From Bacilli bacterium (GTDB lineage Bacteria; Bacillota_I; Bacilli_A; RF39; UBA660): DNA of 15,279 nucleotides. The notes beneath the pieces are model-generated. The model did no database searches. It was not told the DNA's origin and saw only the letters and a program-made list of their open reading frames with translations. Location of the stretch: NCBI GenBank assembly GCA_017473105.1, contig JAFUNE010000012.1, forward strand, positions 1 to 15,279, in the 5' to 3' direction. Positions 7,214 through 13,269 of the stretch are shown here, piece by piece. Numbering within the stretch: position 1 is the first letter of the stretch; every line of letters starts with the position of its first letter. The position numbers and the translations under genes were made by a program.

Positions 7214-7357
7214 ATGGATGAAAATAAAGGTAAAATAATACAATGGTTGAAATCCGTTTTTGGAAAAAGTACCACAAACCATTATAAATCAGGGATTTTA
7301 TGGAAAAATAAGTTTAGAAATATTGACATATTTGTAATGAAAGGAGTAAGAATATGA
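7214..7357 (+). CDS. Micro-ORF (47 aa) of the MxENK family, coupled to the HAD gene
   Basis: A 47-residue peptide starting MDENKGKIIQWLKSVFGKST, behind a GGGGAAGTGA ribosome site. Its first 12 residues are shared with micro-ORF blocks at 7932, 11591 and 14841, and more distantly with 8901 and 13076. It is longer than its relatives and its TGA stop (7355-7357) overlaps the ATG (7354-7356) of the HAD gene, an arrangement suited to translational coupling. The leader can fold so that TTTGTGG (7194-7200) pairs with CCACAAA (7272-7278), partly covering the ribosome site. No known peptide family is recognised. Confidence 0.55.
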   Translation: MDENKGKIIQWLKSVFGKSTTNHYKSGILWKNKFRNIDIFVMKGVRI

Positions 7358-7875
7358 CAATTGGAATAGATATAGATGATACACTTGTACAAACAAATAA
7401 ACGTGCACTTGAAATTATTAAGGCTGAAAAATTAGCTGATGATATTACTTATTATGAACAATTAGAAAATTTATCGGATTTTATTCATAAATATTTTGTT
7501 GAAATTGTTTATACTTCTGAACTTTACGATGGAGCAAAAGAAGTATTAGAATGGATTCATAGTAATGGACATAAAATAATTTTTGTTACTTCTAGAGCAT
7601 ATCAAAGTGGTGCTGACACTGAAGAAGATACAATTAAATATTTAAAAGATAATCATATTCAATATGATAACATTTATTTAAGAACTCCAGATAAATTAGA
7701 TGTTTGTTTAAAAGAAAAAATTGATATTTTTATTGATGACAAAGAAAAAACGTTAATACCATTAAGCGAGTCTGGAGTGAGGTGTATTAAATTTATGAGT
7801 CATGAAGAAGGTCCAAGTAAATTTGAAACTGTAAGTTGTTGGAAAGAAATAAAAGATTTGTTAAGTGAAAATTAA
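7354..7875 (+). CDS. HAD-superfamily 5'(3')-deoxyribonucleotidase-like protein
   Basis: A 173-residue cytoplasmic phosphatase of the HAD superfamily, closest in layout to 5' nucleotidase C-type/deoxyribonucleotidases that dephosphorylate nucleoside monophosphates. Motif I is GIDIDDTLV (Asp6 nucleophile, Asp8 acid/base), motif II IIFVTSRA (Thr79/Ser80, 76-82), a Lys at 120 or 122 as motif III, and motif IV FIDDK (Asp128/Asp129). A helical cap at about 15-60 follows motif I. All catalytic positions are present. The ribosome site AAGGAG lies upstream and the start overlaps the stop of the micro-ORF at 7214. Neighbouring dUTPase, UDG-like and PurA-like genes make a deoxynucleotide substrate plausible, but the exact substrate is not determined by sequence. 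Confidence 0.8.
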   Translation: MTIGIDIDDTLVQTNKRALEIIKAEKLADDITYYEQLENLSDFIHKYFVEIVYTSELYDGAKEVLEWIHSNGHKIIFVTSRAYQSGADTEEDTIKYLKDNHIQYDNIYLRTPDKLDVCLKEKIDIFIDDKEKTLIPLSESGVRCIKFMSHEEGPSKFETVSCWKEIKDLLSEN

Positions 7876-7931
7876 ACATAATGATTTATGCTTCTAATAA
7901 ATGTTATAAATATAGTAAAGAAATGATAAAA

Positions 7932-8009
7932 ATGGTTGAAAATAAAGGTAAAATAATACAATGCCTGATAACGATTTTTGCCACCACTTTAGGAAAGTAT
8001 TATAAATAA
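7932..8009 (+). CDS. Micro-ORF (25 aa) of the MxENK family
   Basis: The 25-residue peptide begins MVENKGKIIQCLITIF and ends LGKYYK. Its first 33 bases are nearly identical to those of the micro-ORFs at 7214 and 14841. The ribosome site is degraded (AAGAAATGA in place of GGAAGTGA), and only a weak TATAAA is seen upstream, so expression is uncertain. It contains core TGATAACGA (7966-7974), repeated at 8123-8131 just before the next gene. Confidence 0.4.
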   Translation: MVENKGKIIQCLITIFATTLGKYYK

Positions 8010-8150
8010 AGGGTTTGCAAAGATTTTGATTTTGCATGCTTTATATAAAAGTCAGATAAAATTACCTAAAATTGGTTATTTTTTGTAAAAAAAAGTACTA
8101 TTTGTTGTAGGAATTAGTGGCTTGATAACGACGTGCCATCCCCCTTAAAT
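7966..8150 (+). repeat. Paired core repeat before UDG-like gene 1
   Basis: TGATAACGA occurs at 7966-7974 and 8123-8131 (offset 157), each followed by a GCCAYC...CTTTA/CTTA-like stretch. Between them lie TATAAATAAAGG (8001-8012), an inverted repeat TGCAAA/TTTGCA (8016-8021, 8031-8036), and a promoter (8072-8101). The second copy is in the leader of the gene at 8169. Confidence 0.55.
8072..8101 (+). promoter_or_regulatory. Probable promoter of UDG-like gene 1
   Basis: TTGGTT (8072-8077), an 18-nt spacer and TACTAT (8096-8101). Geometry and the following GTTGTAGGAATTA (8104-8116) match exactly the arrangement at 13213-13257, which raises confidence in weak boxes. Confidence 0.45.
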
Positions 8151-8168
8151 ATAAAATGAGGTGATTAT

Positions 8169-8885
8169 GTGTTTGATAAATATTCTATAGAAATAAGAAA
8201 GTTAGATAGTTTTGACAAAAAAAGTATTTTAAATGAAAAATTTTTATTATTTAGTAAAAATAATATGCAAATATATTATGCTCCTCATAATGAAATTATT
8301 AATAATAATGCCAGAGTATTTATAGTTGGTATTACTCCTGGATGGACACAAACTAGTATTGCATACAAAACAGCACGTAATGGATTAATGAATAATTTGG
8401 ATGATGAAACAATAAAGAAAGAATGTAAACGAAATTCTAGATTTGCTGGAAGTATGAGAAAAAATTTAATAGAAATGTTAGATGAATTAAAACTAAATGA
8501 AAAATTAAACATTAATTCTTGTTTAGAATTATTTGAAGATAAAGATGAATTGTTACATACAACTTCTATAATTCCATATCCAGTATTTATTAATAATAAA
8601 AACTATACAGGTTCAAATCCAAAAATATTGGATGATGAAGCTTTACTATTTTATATGAAGGAGTATTTTTATAAAGAAGTTGAAAATATGAAAAATACTT
8701 TAATTATTCCATTAGGCAAAGCTGTTGAAGAAGTTCTAGAATTTATGATAAGTGAAAAATTAATTAAAGAAGAACAATGCTTACTTGGTTTTCCTCATCC
8801 ATCTGGTGCAAATGGACATAGAAAAAAACAATTTGAAAAAAATAAAGAAAATTTATTAAATAAAGTTAATAATTATTTTAATTGA
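8169..8885 (+). CDS. Uracil-DNA glycosylase-fold protein 1
   Basis: A 238-residue protein of the UDG superfamily, whose members flip out and excise uracil or other damaged bases, or in some cases only bind DNA. Motif A is VFIVGITPG (50-58), equivalent to the GxxPG water-activating loop, and the C-terminal motif is FPHPSGANGHR (208-218), the His-Pro-Ser loop that inserts into the minor groove. A strand LIIPLGKAVEEVLEF (178-192) precedes it, as usual. There are no obvious Fe-S cysteines (family 4 has four), so this is not a standard family-4 enzyme. The start is GTG 8169 after GAGGTGAT; an ATG at 8167 is out of frame. It stands in its own unit with promoter 8072-8101. Substrate specificity is unknown. 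Confidence 0.75.
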   Translation: MFDKYSIEIRKLDSFDKKSILNEKFLLFSKNNMQIYYAPHNEIINNNARVFIVGITPGWTQTSIAYKTARNGLMNNLDDETIKKECKRNSRFAGSMRKNLIEMLDELKLNEKLNINSCLELFEDKDELLHTTSIIPYPVFINNKNYTGSNPKILDDEALLFYMKEYFYKEVENMKNTLIIPLGKAVEEVLEFMISEKLIKEEQCLLGFPHPSGANGHRKKQFEKNKENLLNKVNNYFN

Positions 8886-8900
8886 AAAGGAAGTGATAGT

Positions 8901-8975
8901 ATGAATGAAAACAAAACATACATCAACTGGGAAATAACGACTTATGGAAAACTTCCTATAAATGCTTATAAATAA
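8901..8975 (+). CDS. Micro-ORF (24 aa) of the MxENK family
   Basis: The 24-residue peptide opens MNENKTYINWEITTYGK and is closest to the micro-ORF at 13076 (MNENKTNINW). It has a good ribosome site AAGGAAGTGA at 8887-8896. That site can pair perfectly with ACTTCCT at 8951-8957 inside the ORF (AGGAAGT 8888-8894), while GGAA/TTCC at 8946-8956 offers a competing local hairpin. It lies in frame six codons after the TGA stop of the preceding UDG-like gene, with no promoter seen between, so it is probably on the same mRNA. Confidence 0.5.
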   Translation: MNENKTYINWEITTYGKLPINAYK

Positions 8976-9066
8976 AGTCTTTCAATCTTCTCTCTTTTTA
9001 CATTTTATAGATAAGAAATGATAAAATTTTAAAGAAAATAGAGTAATAACGACTTATGGAAAACTT
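8933..9066 (+). repeat. 22-nt exact direct repeat, paired core before UDG-like gene 2
   Basis: A 22-base sequence containing ATAACGACTTATGGAAAACT is identical at 8933-8954 (inside the micro-ORF) and 9045-9066 (leader of the next gene), offset 112. This is the clearest paired core of the window. The second copy ends with CTTTT, which can pair with AGAAG of the next gene's ribosome site. Confidence 0.85.
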
Positions 9067-9087
9067 TTATATTAGAAGGTGAATATT

Positions 9088-9774
9088 TTGAAAATAGAAG
9101 ATTTAAAAAAAGATTATGATAAATTACAATTTAAATATGGTGCTAAGGAATTAGATTCTATATATAATGGTGGATGTGAAGAAAATCCTGAAATTTGTTT
9201 TGTTTTTATGAATCCTACTGGTAAAAATATTGCAAGTGATAAAACTTGGAAAGGCAGAAAGTCTCCATGGTTAGGTACTAAAAATATTTGGAAGTTGTTC
9301 TATAAAGTTAATTTATTAAGTGAAGAAACATTTAACAAGATTCAAGAAAAGAGACCAAAAGATTGGGATTATGAATTTTGTGATTATGTTTATGAAGAAA
9401 TTGCTAATAACAAATTGTTTATTACTAATTTAGGAAAGTGTACACAAATAGATGCAAGACCTTTATCAGATGAAGTTCTAAAAAGGTATCTTAATTTACT
9501 GCTTAAAGAAATAGATATAATTAAACCAAAAGTAATTATCACTTTTGGTAATCAAGTTAGTTCTATTATTCTAAATAAAAAGATATCAGTATCTGAAAAT
9601 AGGAAAATCTGTCATCAAATAGAAATTAATAAAAATAAATATAAAGTTTATCCTGTTTATTATCCAGTTGGTAACGGTATATTCAATATTGATAAATCAA
9701 TAGAAGATATCTTATGGATAATTGAAAATGAAATAAAAAAAGAAGAACAAAATCTTCTTTGTGAAGTTTTATAG
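9088..9774 (+). CDS. Uracil-DNA glycosylase-fold protein 2
   Basis: A 228-residue UDG-superfamily protein only distantly like its neighbour at 8169. Motif A is CFVFMNPTGKN (37-47), followed by SPWLGTKNIWKLF (59-71), the strand LFITNLGKC (110-118), the strand PKVIITFGNQV (147-157) and, in place of the usual H-P-S loop, YPVYYPVGNG (188-197). The catalytic His position thus appears replaced (YPVG), so activity may be altered. The pattern is that of family-4/5-like 'UDG family' proteins without iron-sulfur cysteines. I chose TTG 9088 because GAAGGTGA (9075-9082) fits it with five-base spacing; an in-frame GTG at 9079 would overlap that ribosome site. It sits in a unit of its own, next to the first UDG-fold gene. 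Confidence 0.7.
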   Translation: MKIEDLKKDYDKLQFKYGAKELDSIYNGGCEENPEICFVFMNPTGKNIASDKTWKGRKSPWLGTKNIWKLFYKVNLLSEETFNKIQEKRPKDWDYEFCDYVYEEIANNKLFITNLGKCTQIDARPLSDEVLKRYLNLLLKEIDIIKPKVIITFGNQVSSIILNKKISVSENRKICHQIEINKNKYKVYPVYYPVGNGIFNIDKSIEDILWIIENEIKKEEQNLLCEVL

Positions 9775-9788
9775 AAAGTTGTAATATT

Positions 9789-9990
9789 ATGGTTGGATAT
9801 AAAACAGCAACATATCTTCATTTATCAAAAGAAGGATTTAGTAATGAAAAAGAATCTAATAGTATAACTAATTAAAAATTAATTGTAGATAATTATTTAA
9901 AAGAACATAATGAATATAAGTTAGTTGATTATTATATAGATGATGGATATTCCGGTTATTATTGTTCTAACTACTATAGAACAAAGAAGT
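9789..9990 (+). pseudogene. Serine recombinase N-terminal remnant
   Basis: From ATG 9789 the reading frame gives GYKTATYLHLSKEGFSNEKE, then a TAA (9873-9875) where related recombinases have Gln, then KLIVDNYLKEHNEYKLVDYY and DDGYSG. This matches the N-terminal resolvase domain of large serine recombinases (YLRLSKED...SNSIxNQ...VDEYVDDGYSG). Homology stops around 9956 and the frame leads into a dinD-like sequence. It is a dead remnant with a nonsense change, an R-to-H change in the YxRxS motif, and loss of everything downstream, and it marks a former transposon or integrative element. Confidence 0.8.
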
Positions 9991-10695
9991 GTGAAAACAA
10001 TAAATCAATATCAAAAAGTAATAGACAAAGCAATTTTATCAGCAAATAATAGTATTTCAAGTGCAGAAGATTGGGTTGTTGAGATCAACAAGCCAATAAA
10101 AACAGGAAAAGCTAAAGAAGAAATTATTAAAGACTATAAACTTTTAAGATATATAAGTTATTTAATAGCACAAAATGCTGATCCAAGTAAAGAAGTTGTT
10201 GCCTTAGGACAAACATATTTTGCTATACAAACCAGAAAACAAGAAATAACAGAGCAAGAATATGACTCCTTATCAGATGATGAAAAAAGATTTTATCAAA
10301 GAAAATTAACAAAACAAGGCAATTATACATTACAAAAAGTTGTATCATCTGCTGGTGTTAAAAATATGGCTGAATTTCATAATGCAATATATAAAGGATT
10401 ATATAATGGAGAGACTGCTGATGATATTTTTAAAGGAAAAAAGTTACGTTATAGAGAAGACATTTTAGATAATATGAATGAGGATGAATTAGTTGCTAAT
10501 TTATTTAGGATAAACCAAACTAAGCAAAGACTTATAAGAGATAATGTCCAAGGTGAAAAACAAGCAAAAGATGTACATTATGAAGTTGGTAAGAAAGTTA
10601 GGAAAGCAATTGCTGATATTGGTGGAATGATGTCAGAAGAAATGCCAACACCTAAAAAGAGTTTAAAAGAACTTGAAAGAGAAAAAAACAATTAG
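9940..10695 (+). CDS. dinD: DinD-like DNA-damage-inducible protein, 5'-truncated
   Basis: From about 9997 (INQYQKVIDKAI) the frame matches DinD/BRO-type proteins: KDYKLLRYISYLIAQNADPS, then KEVVALGQTYFAIQTRKQEI, and near the end DVHYEVGKKVRKAI followed by PTPKKSLKELERE. DinD is an SOS-induced protein that in E. coli modulates RecA filaments. The usual first 30 or so residues (the WSARxLxxxLGY part) are missing. The first roughly 19 codons after ATG 9940 are an out-of-frame reading of the recombinase remnant, so this start is an artefact of the join and no ribosome site is seen. The gene is probably a truncated passenger; any product would lack the N-terminal BRO segment. Confidence 0.7.
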   Translation: MMDIPVIIVLTTIEQRSVKTINQYQKVIDKAILSANNSISSAEDWVVEINKPIKTGKAKEEIIKDYKLLRYISYLIAQNADPSKEVVALGQTYFAIQTRKQEITEQEYDSLSDDEKRFYQRKLTKQGNYTLQKVVSSAGVKNMAEFHNAIYKGLYNGETADDIFKGKKLRYREDILDNMNEDELVANLFRINQTKQRLIRDNVQGEKQAKDVHYEVGKKVRKAIADIGGMMSEEMPTPKKSLKELEREKNN

Positions 10696-10782
10696 AAAAC
10701 AAAGAACAAAAGAAACTTGAGGGAATAAAATAACAACCAAAAAGTAATAACTTTAAATTAAAATGAAAATAGGATGTGATTT

Positions 10783-11039
10783 ATGAACAAGTATAATATT
10801 AAAGAATTAAGAGAAAATATATCTTTAGATGAAGTTAATCCTGACGATGTTGATGAATTATCATCCATAAGAATAAATACAAGAATGAATCCTGTAAATA
10901 GAATTATGATTTCATAAGTAAAACTAAAAATCCTTATATATTTAAAGTGAATGGTAGATTAGTGAAAATTGAATTTTGCAATAATGATAAAAAAGCAGAA
11001 GATTCTATCACAAGTGATATTAAAAGTATTTATAAATAG
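10783..11039 (+). pseudogene. tnpW: Transposon-encoded TnpW-like protein, frameshifted
   Basis: ATG 10783 begins MNKYNIKELRENISLDEVNP and runs to TAA 10915-10917 after RIMIS. One base later the frame SKTKNPYIFKVNGRLVKIEF continues to TAG 11037-11039. Intact relatives read RIMDFISKTKNPYIFKVNGR, so a single missing base near 10908 (ATG-GAT to ATGAT) explains the break. TnpW-like proteins are short accessory proteins of clostridial Tn4451-type and related integrative elements. With the recombinase remnant at 9789 it frames a decayed mobile element. Confidence 0.75.
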
Positions 11040-11102
11040 TATGGATCTTACAAATTATCTTTAAAGATAATTAAAAAGTGATTAATAGAGAGGAAATGGA
11101 AA

Positions 11103-11564
11103 ATGAGAGATTTTGAAAAGATTAGTTTTGAACAATTTTGTAAAGATGTATGCAATGATAAAAAAATATATGATAATTATAAATTACCTGTAAGAGATTC
11201 AAAATTAACAGCAGGTTATGATATTTATTTGATACAAGATTTAGAATTGAAACCTAATGAAATTATAAAATTACCTACTGGAATAAAAGCATATTTTCAA
11301 GATGATGAAGTTTTGTTAATAGTTGTAAGGAGTTCGGCTGGATTTAAATATAATATTAGATTGGTAAATCAAGTAGGCGTAATTGATGCTGATTATTATA
11401 ATAACAAGAATAATGAAGGACATATATTTGTAAAAATTCAAAATGAAGGAACAGAAACAATAAAATTTAAAGCAGGTGAGGCAATAGCACAAGGAATATT
11501 TTTAAAATACTTAATTACTAAAAGTGATATAAATTTAGGATTAGAAAGAGAATCAGACTATTAA
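11103..11564 (+). CDS. dut: dUTPase-family protein lacking motif 5
   Basis: A 153-residue protein of the trimeric dUTPase/dCTP deaminase fold, which hydrolyses dUTP to dUMP and keeps uracil out of DNA. Motif 1 AGYDIY (37-42, catalytic-site Asp40), motif 2 RSSAGFK (76-82), motif 3 NQVGVIDADYYN (89-100, with nucleotide-selecting Asp and Tyr), and motif 4 FKAGEAIAQ (122-130) are all recognisable. The glycine-rich C-terminal motif 5 (RGxGGFGST type), which closes over the phosphates, is absent: the chain ends LGLERESDY. A 36-residue N-terminal extension precedes motif 1. Ribosome site AGAGGAAATGG. It follows the transposon scar and shares the uracil theme with the two UDG-fold genes. Confidence 0.85.
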   Translation: MRDFEKISFEQFCKDVCNDKKIYDNYKLPVRDSKLTAGYDIYLIQDLELKPNEIIKLPTGIKAYFQDDEVLLIVVRSSAGFKYNIRLVNQVGVIDADYYNNKNNEGHIFVKIQNEGTETIKFKAGEAIAQGIFLKYLITKSDINLGLERESDY

Positions 11565-11590
11565 AACAAATAGTTTAATATATATAGGAA

Positions 11591-11677
11591 GATGAAAATA
11601 AAGGTAAAATAATACAATGCTTGAGTTTGTTTTATCTAACCCCTTCTAAAAAGTTTTATAAAATAAGGGAAAACTAG
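11591..11677 (+). pseudogene. Degenerate MxENK micro-ORF
   Basis: DENKGKIIQCLSLFYLTPSK is open from 11591 to TAG 11675-11677, matching the family, but there is no start codon: GGAAGATGAAAAT appears to be GGAAGTGAnnnnATGAATGAAAAT with an internal deletion that fused the ribosome site to codon 2. The YLTP segment matches the micro-ORF at 13076. The surviving reading frame suggests a recent loss. Confidence 0.55.
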
Positions 11678-11798
11678 AATTAGATCTTACATCTTTTTAA
11701 TAAAAAGAACTTAAAAATTAGTAAAAAATATCAAAAAACACCAAATAAGGTGCTTTTTTGTATATATTTATCAAAGTGATGTTGCAAGCTAACCCTTA
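11636..11798 (+). repeat. Paired core repeat before HEAT-repeat gene
   Basis: CTAACCCCTT (11636-11645) recurs as GCTAACCCTT (11788-11797), offset about 153. The second copy is in the block GATGTTGCAAGCTAACCC, which resembles GATGTTGTAAAAAACTAACC at 12962-12981. The short match makes this pair weaker than that at 8933/9045. Confidence 0.4.
11733..11759 (+). terminator. Probable terminator in the 11565-11874 gap
   Basis: CACC (11739-11742) and GGTG (11749-11752) with flanking A/T pairs and six T (11754-11759) form a compact hairpin; one C is bulged. It probably ends transcripts from the dUTPase or micro-ORF side. Confidence 0.6.
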
Positions 11799-11830
11799 TT
11801 GAAAAATATACTAAAAAAACATGATATAAT
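11799..11830 (+). promoter_or_regulatory. Promoter of HEAT-repeat gene
   Basis: TATAAT at 11825-11830 is consensus. The -35 box is unclear: TTGAAA (11799-11804) has a 20-nt spacer, and an A-rich GAAAAA-like box two to three bases further on would fit better. Confidence 0.45.
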
Positions 11831-11874
11831 ATGATTAAATAGAAATATAAATAGTAATTTGTTGAGGTGATTAA

Positions 11875-12309
11875 GTGAATAAAGAAGAAATACTTAATAT
11901 ATTATATGGTAAAGAAACATGGGATATATGGAGAAATTTTCAAGAAATAGAAAGTAGTATTGATAAATCTGAAATGTTATATGAATATTTTGATGATATA
12001 AAGAAAATGTTGTTAGATGAAAAATCATATATTAGAATGCGTGGTTTTAGAATTATTTGTAAATTATCTAAATGGGACAGAGATAATAAAACTGACAATG
12101 CAATAGAAAGTTTGTTAAATGTTTTAGATGATGAAAAGCCAACGATTGTTAGGCAATGTTTAGCATCACTTAATAGTTTACTTTTATATAAACCTGATTT
12201 ATCAGATAAAATAGAAAGTAAGTTGAAAAATATGGATTTATCAAAATATAAGGATAGTATGAAACCTTTAATACAAAAAGATATTGATTGCATATTGAAT
12301 CAATTATAA
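11875..12309 (+). CDS. HEAT-repeat protein (SufBD-like annotated family)
   Basis: A 144-residue all-helical protein with paired amphipathic helices: EMLYEYFDDIKKMLLDEKSY, IRMRGFRIICKLSKWD, AIESLLNVLDDEKPTIVRQC and LASLNSLLLYKPDL. It matches a family common in Firmicutes and often labelled HEAT-repeat or 'SufBD' protein, with the typical KWDxxNK and DDEKPTxVRQ signatures; no Fe-S assembly role is implied by the sequence. Such proteins are thought to be protein-interaction scaffolds. The start is GTG 11875 after GAGGTGATTA. It has its own TATAAT box and no terminator before the next gene. Confidence 0.75.
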   Translation: MNKEEILNILYGKETWDIWRNFQEIESSIDKSEMLYEYFDDIKKMLLDEKSYIRMRGFRIICKLSKWDRDNKTDNAIESLLNVLDDEKPTIVRQCLASLNSLLLYKPDLSDKIESKLKNMDLSKYKDSMKPLIQKDIDCILNQL

Positions 12310-12369
12310 TTCAAATTACAATTTATTGAATTCTACTTTTGATGGGTGTTAAAACTAATTATATAAATA

Positions 12370-12375
12370 TATAAT
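12370..12375 (+). promoter_or_regulatory. Possible -10 box of XRE regulator gene
   Basis: TATAAT lies 23 bases before the ATG at 12398; the -35 region is poor (TGTTAA-like). If used, the transcript starts near 12382 and the ATG at 12374 cannot be the start. Confidence 0.35.
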
Positions 12376-12397
12376 GAATTACGAGAGGAGCAATATT

Positions 12398-12868
12398 ATG
12401 GATCAAATTAAAATAGGAAAATTCATTGCAGAATGTCGTAATGATAAGAATTTAACACAAGAACAACTTGCAGAAGTATTAAATACTACAAATAAATCAA
12501 TTTCAAAATGGGAAAATGGTAACTGCCTACCTGATTCATCTTTATATCAACCTTTATGTAATGTTTTAGAAATAACAATAAGTGAATTGTTTGAAGGTAA
12601 AAAAATAAAAGATGAAGATTATAAAAAAGAAGCTGATGAAAATTTAATGCAGATGTTAAAATATAAATTATATTGTTTAAGTGATAAAAGTATAACTTTT
12701 AATGAATTTGGAAATGCATTAGATAGGATGTCTGAAGCATTTACAATATTAAAATCATTCGCAACAAAAGAAGAAGCAGTAAATTTTATGATGAAAGAAA
12801 CAGATTTATCATATGAAGAATGTTCTTATGCTTATGATTTTTATATTAATCTATATAAAATAGATTAA
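12398..12868 (+). CDS. XRE-family helix-turn-helix regulator
   Basis: A 156-residue protein with an N-terminal Cro/C1-type DNA-binding domain at residues 3-62: IGKFIAECRNDKNLTQEQLA, VLNTTNKSISKWENG (recognition helix), then LPDSSLYQPLCNVLEITISE. This is the common Firmicutes type with LFEGKK at the domain end. The C-terminal part (about 65-156) is acidic and helical without a known sensor motif. The start is ATG 12398 with GAGAGGAG seven bases upstream; the in-frame ATG 12374 overlaps a possible -10 box. It ends at a terminator-promoter hairpin (12885-12924). It is a candidate regulator of neighbouring units, though no operator is evident. Confidence 0.85.
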   Translation: MDQIKIGKFIAECRNDKNLTQEQLAEVLNTTNKSISKWENGNCLPDSSLYQPLCNVLEITISELFEGKKIKDEDYKKEADENLMQMLKYKLYCLSDKSITFNEFGNALDRMSEAFTILKSFATKEEAVNFMMKETDLSYEECSYAYDFYINLYKID

Positions 12869-12884
12869 ACAAATTACAATTTAT

Positions 12885-12924
12885 AGGGTAGATGGAAAAC
12901 ATCTATTCTTTTTTATTATATAAG
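12885..12924 (+). promoter_or_regulatory. Overlapping terminator and possible promoter after XRE gene
   Basis: AGGGTAGATG (12885-12894) and CATCTATTCT (12900-12909) form a 10-bp stem with two G-U pairs, loop GAAAA, then a T run to 12914. TATAAG (12919-12924) follows, as in the units at 7150, 13003 and 14774, though it is weaker. A transcript from it would end at the next hairpin (13003-13033), about 100 nt long. Confidence 0.55.
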
Positions 12925-12928
12925 AAAT

Positions 12929-12990
12929 GCCATATGACCTGGCAACTATATATTAAAGGTTGATGTTGTAAAAAACTAACCCATGATAAT
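12929..12990 (+). repeat. GCCATATGACCTGG repeat block, copy 1
   Basis: GCCATATGACCTGG (12929-12942) is identical to 14699-14712. It is followed in both copies by a GTTGTAAA stretch and TAACCCAT. GCCA and TGGC can form a small stem around TATGACC. No reading frame of note is present. It may be a small RNA, a 3' UTR element or the edge of a cassette. Confidence 0.55.
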
Positions 12991-13002
12991 TGACGCAAAA
13001 AT

Positions 13003-13043
13003 AGAGTGGATTTATACAAAATCTATCTTTTTTATGATATAAT
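13003..13043 (+). promoter_or_regulatory. Overlapping terminator and promoter before micro-ORF 13076
   Basis: An imperfect stem GTGGATTT (13006-13013)/AAATCTAT (13019-13026) with G-U pairs is followed by a T run to 13033. The promoter has TACAAA (13015-13020) in the hairpin, a 17-nt spacer and TATAAT (13038-13043). Confidence 0.65.
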
Positions 13044-13075
13044 TGAATGGATTGAAATCTTAAGGAAGTGATTTT

Positions 13076-13168
13076 ATGAATGAAAATAAAACAAACATAA
13101 ACTGGTTGATTACGATTTATTTAACTCCTTTAAGAAATCCTTTATTTACAAGGTTCTGCGAGAATTAA
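13076..13168 (+). CDS. Micro-ORF (30 aa) of the MxENK family
   Basis: A 30-residue peptide opening MNENKTNINWLITIYLTPLR, with ribosome site AAGGAAGTGA and its own promoter at 13015-13043. It shares MNENKT-INW with the micro-ORF at 8901. In the transcript CTTAAGGA (13059-13066), which includes the ribosome site, can pair with TCCTTTAAG (13126-13134), and GGATT (13049-13053) with AATCC (13136-13140), so translation initiation may be masked by its own coding end. AACAT/ATGTT downstream may end the transcript. Confidence 0.5.
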   Translation: MNENKTNINWLITIYLTPLRNPLFTRFCEN

Positions 13169-13269
13169 CATCTTGCATGTTTTATATAAAAATATGTTAA
13201 AAAAGATAAAAATTAGTAAAAAATGACTATTTTTAGTATAAAAAGTTGTAGGAATTAATAAGGTGATTA
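13107..13269 (+). repeat. Paired core repeat before PurA-like gene
   Basis: TGATTA at 13107-13112 and 13264-13269 with poorly matching continuations (TTTAACTCC versus TTTTAATCC). The match is short, but the offset of 157 equals that of the pair at 7966/8123. Confidence 0.3.
13213..13242 (+). promoter_or_regulatory. Promoter of PurA-like gene
   Basis: TTAGTA (13213-13218), an 18-nt spacer and TATAAA (13237-13242), followed after two bases by GTTGTAGGAATTA (13245-13257), the same leader as at 8104-8116. Confidence 0.5.

Noticed and set aside
7214..7289. tRNA or tRNA-like element of about 75 nt in the micro-ORF block
   Set aside because: No cloverleaf, T-loop GTTCRA box or acceptor stem can be drawn.
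8285..8512. Open frame on the minus strand inside UDG-like gene 1
   Set aside because: It lies wholly within a well-supported gene on the other strand, has no ribosome site and encodes a low-complexity Phe/Ser/Leu-rich product typical of reverse reading of AT-rich coding sequence.
8169..8975. Alternative genetic code with TGA as tryptophan
   Set aside because: All visible tryptophans are TGG and several genes end cleanly at TGA, so the standard bacterial code holds.
11940..12293. Open frame on the minus strand inside the HEAT-repeat gene
   Set aside because: It is the reverse shadow of an alpha-helical gene, rich in Ser/Leu/Phe/Ile, with no promoter or ribosome site.
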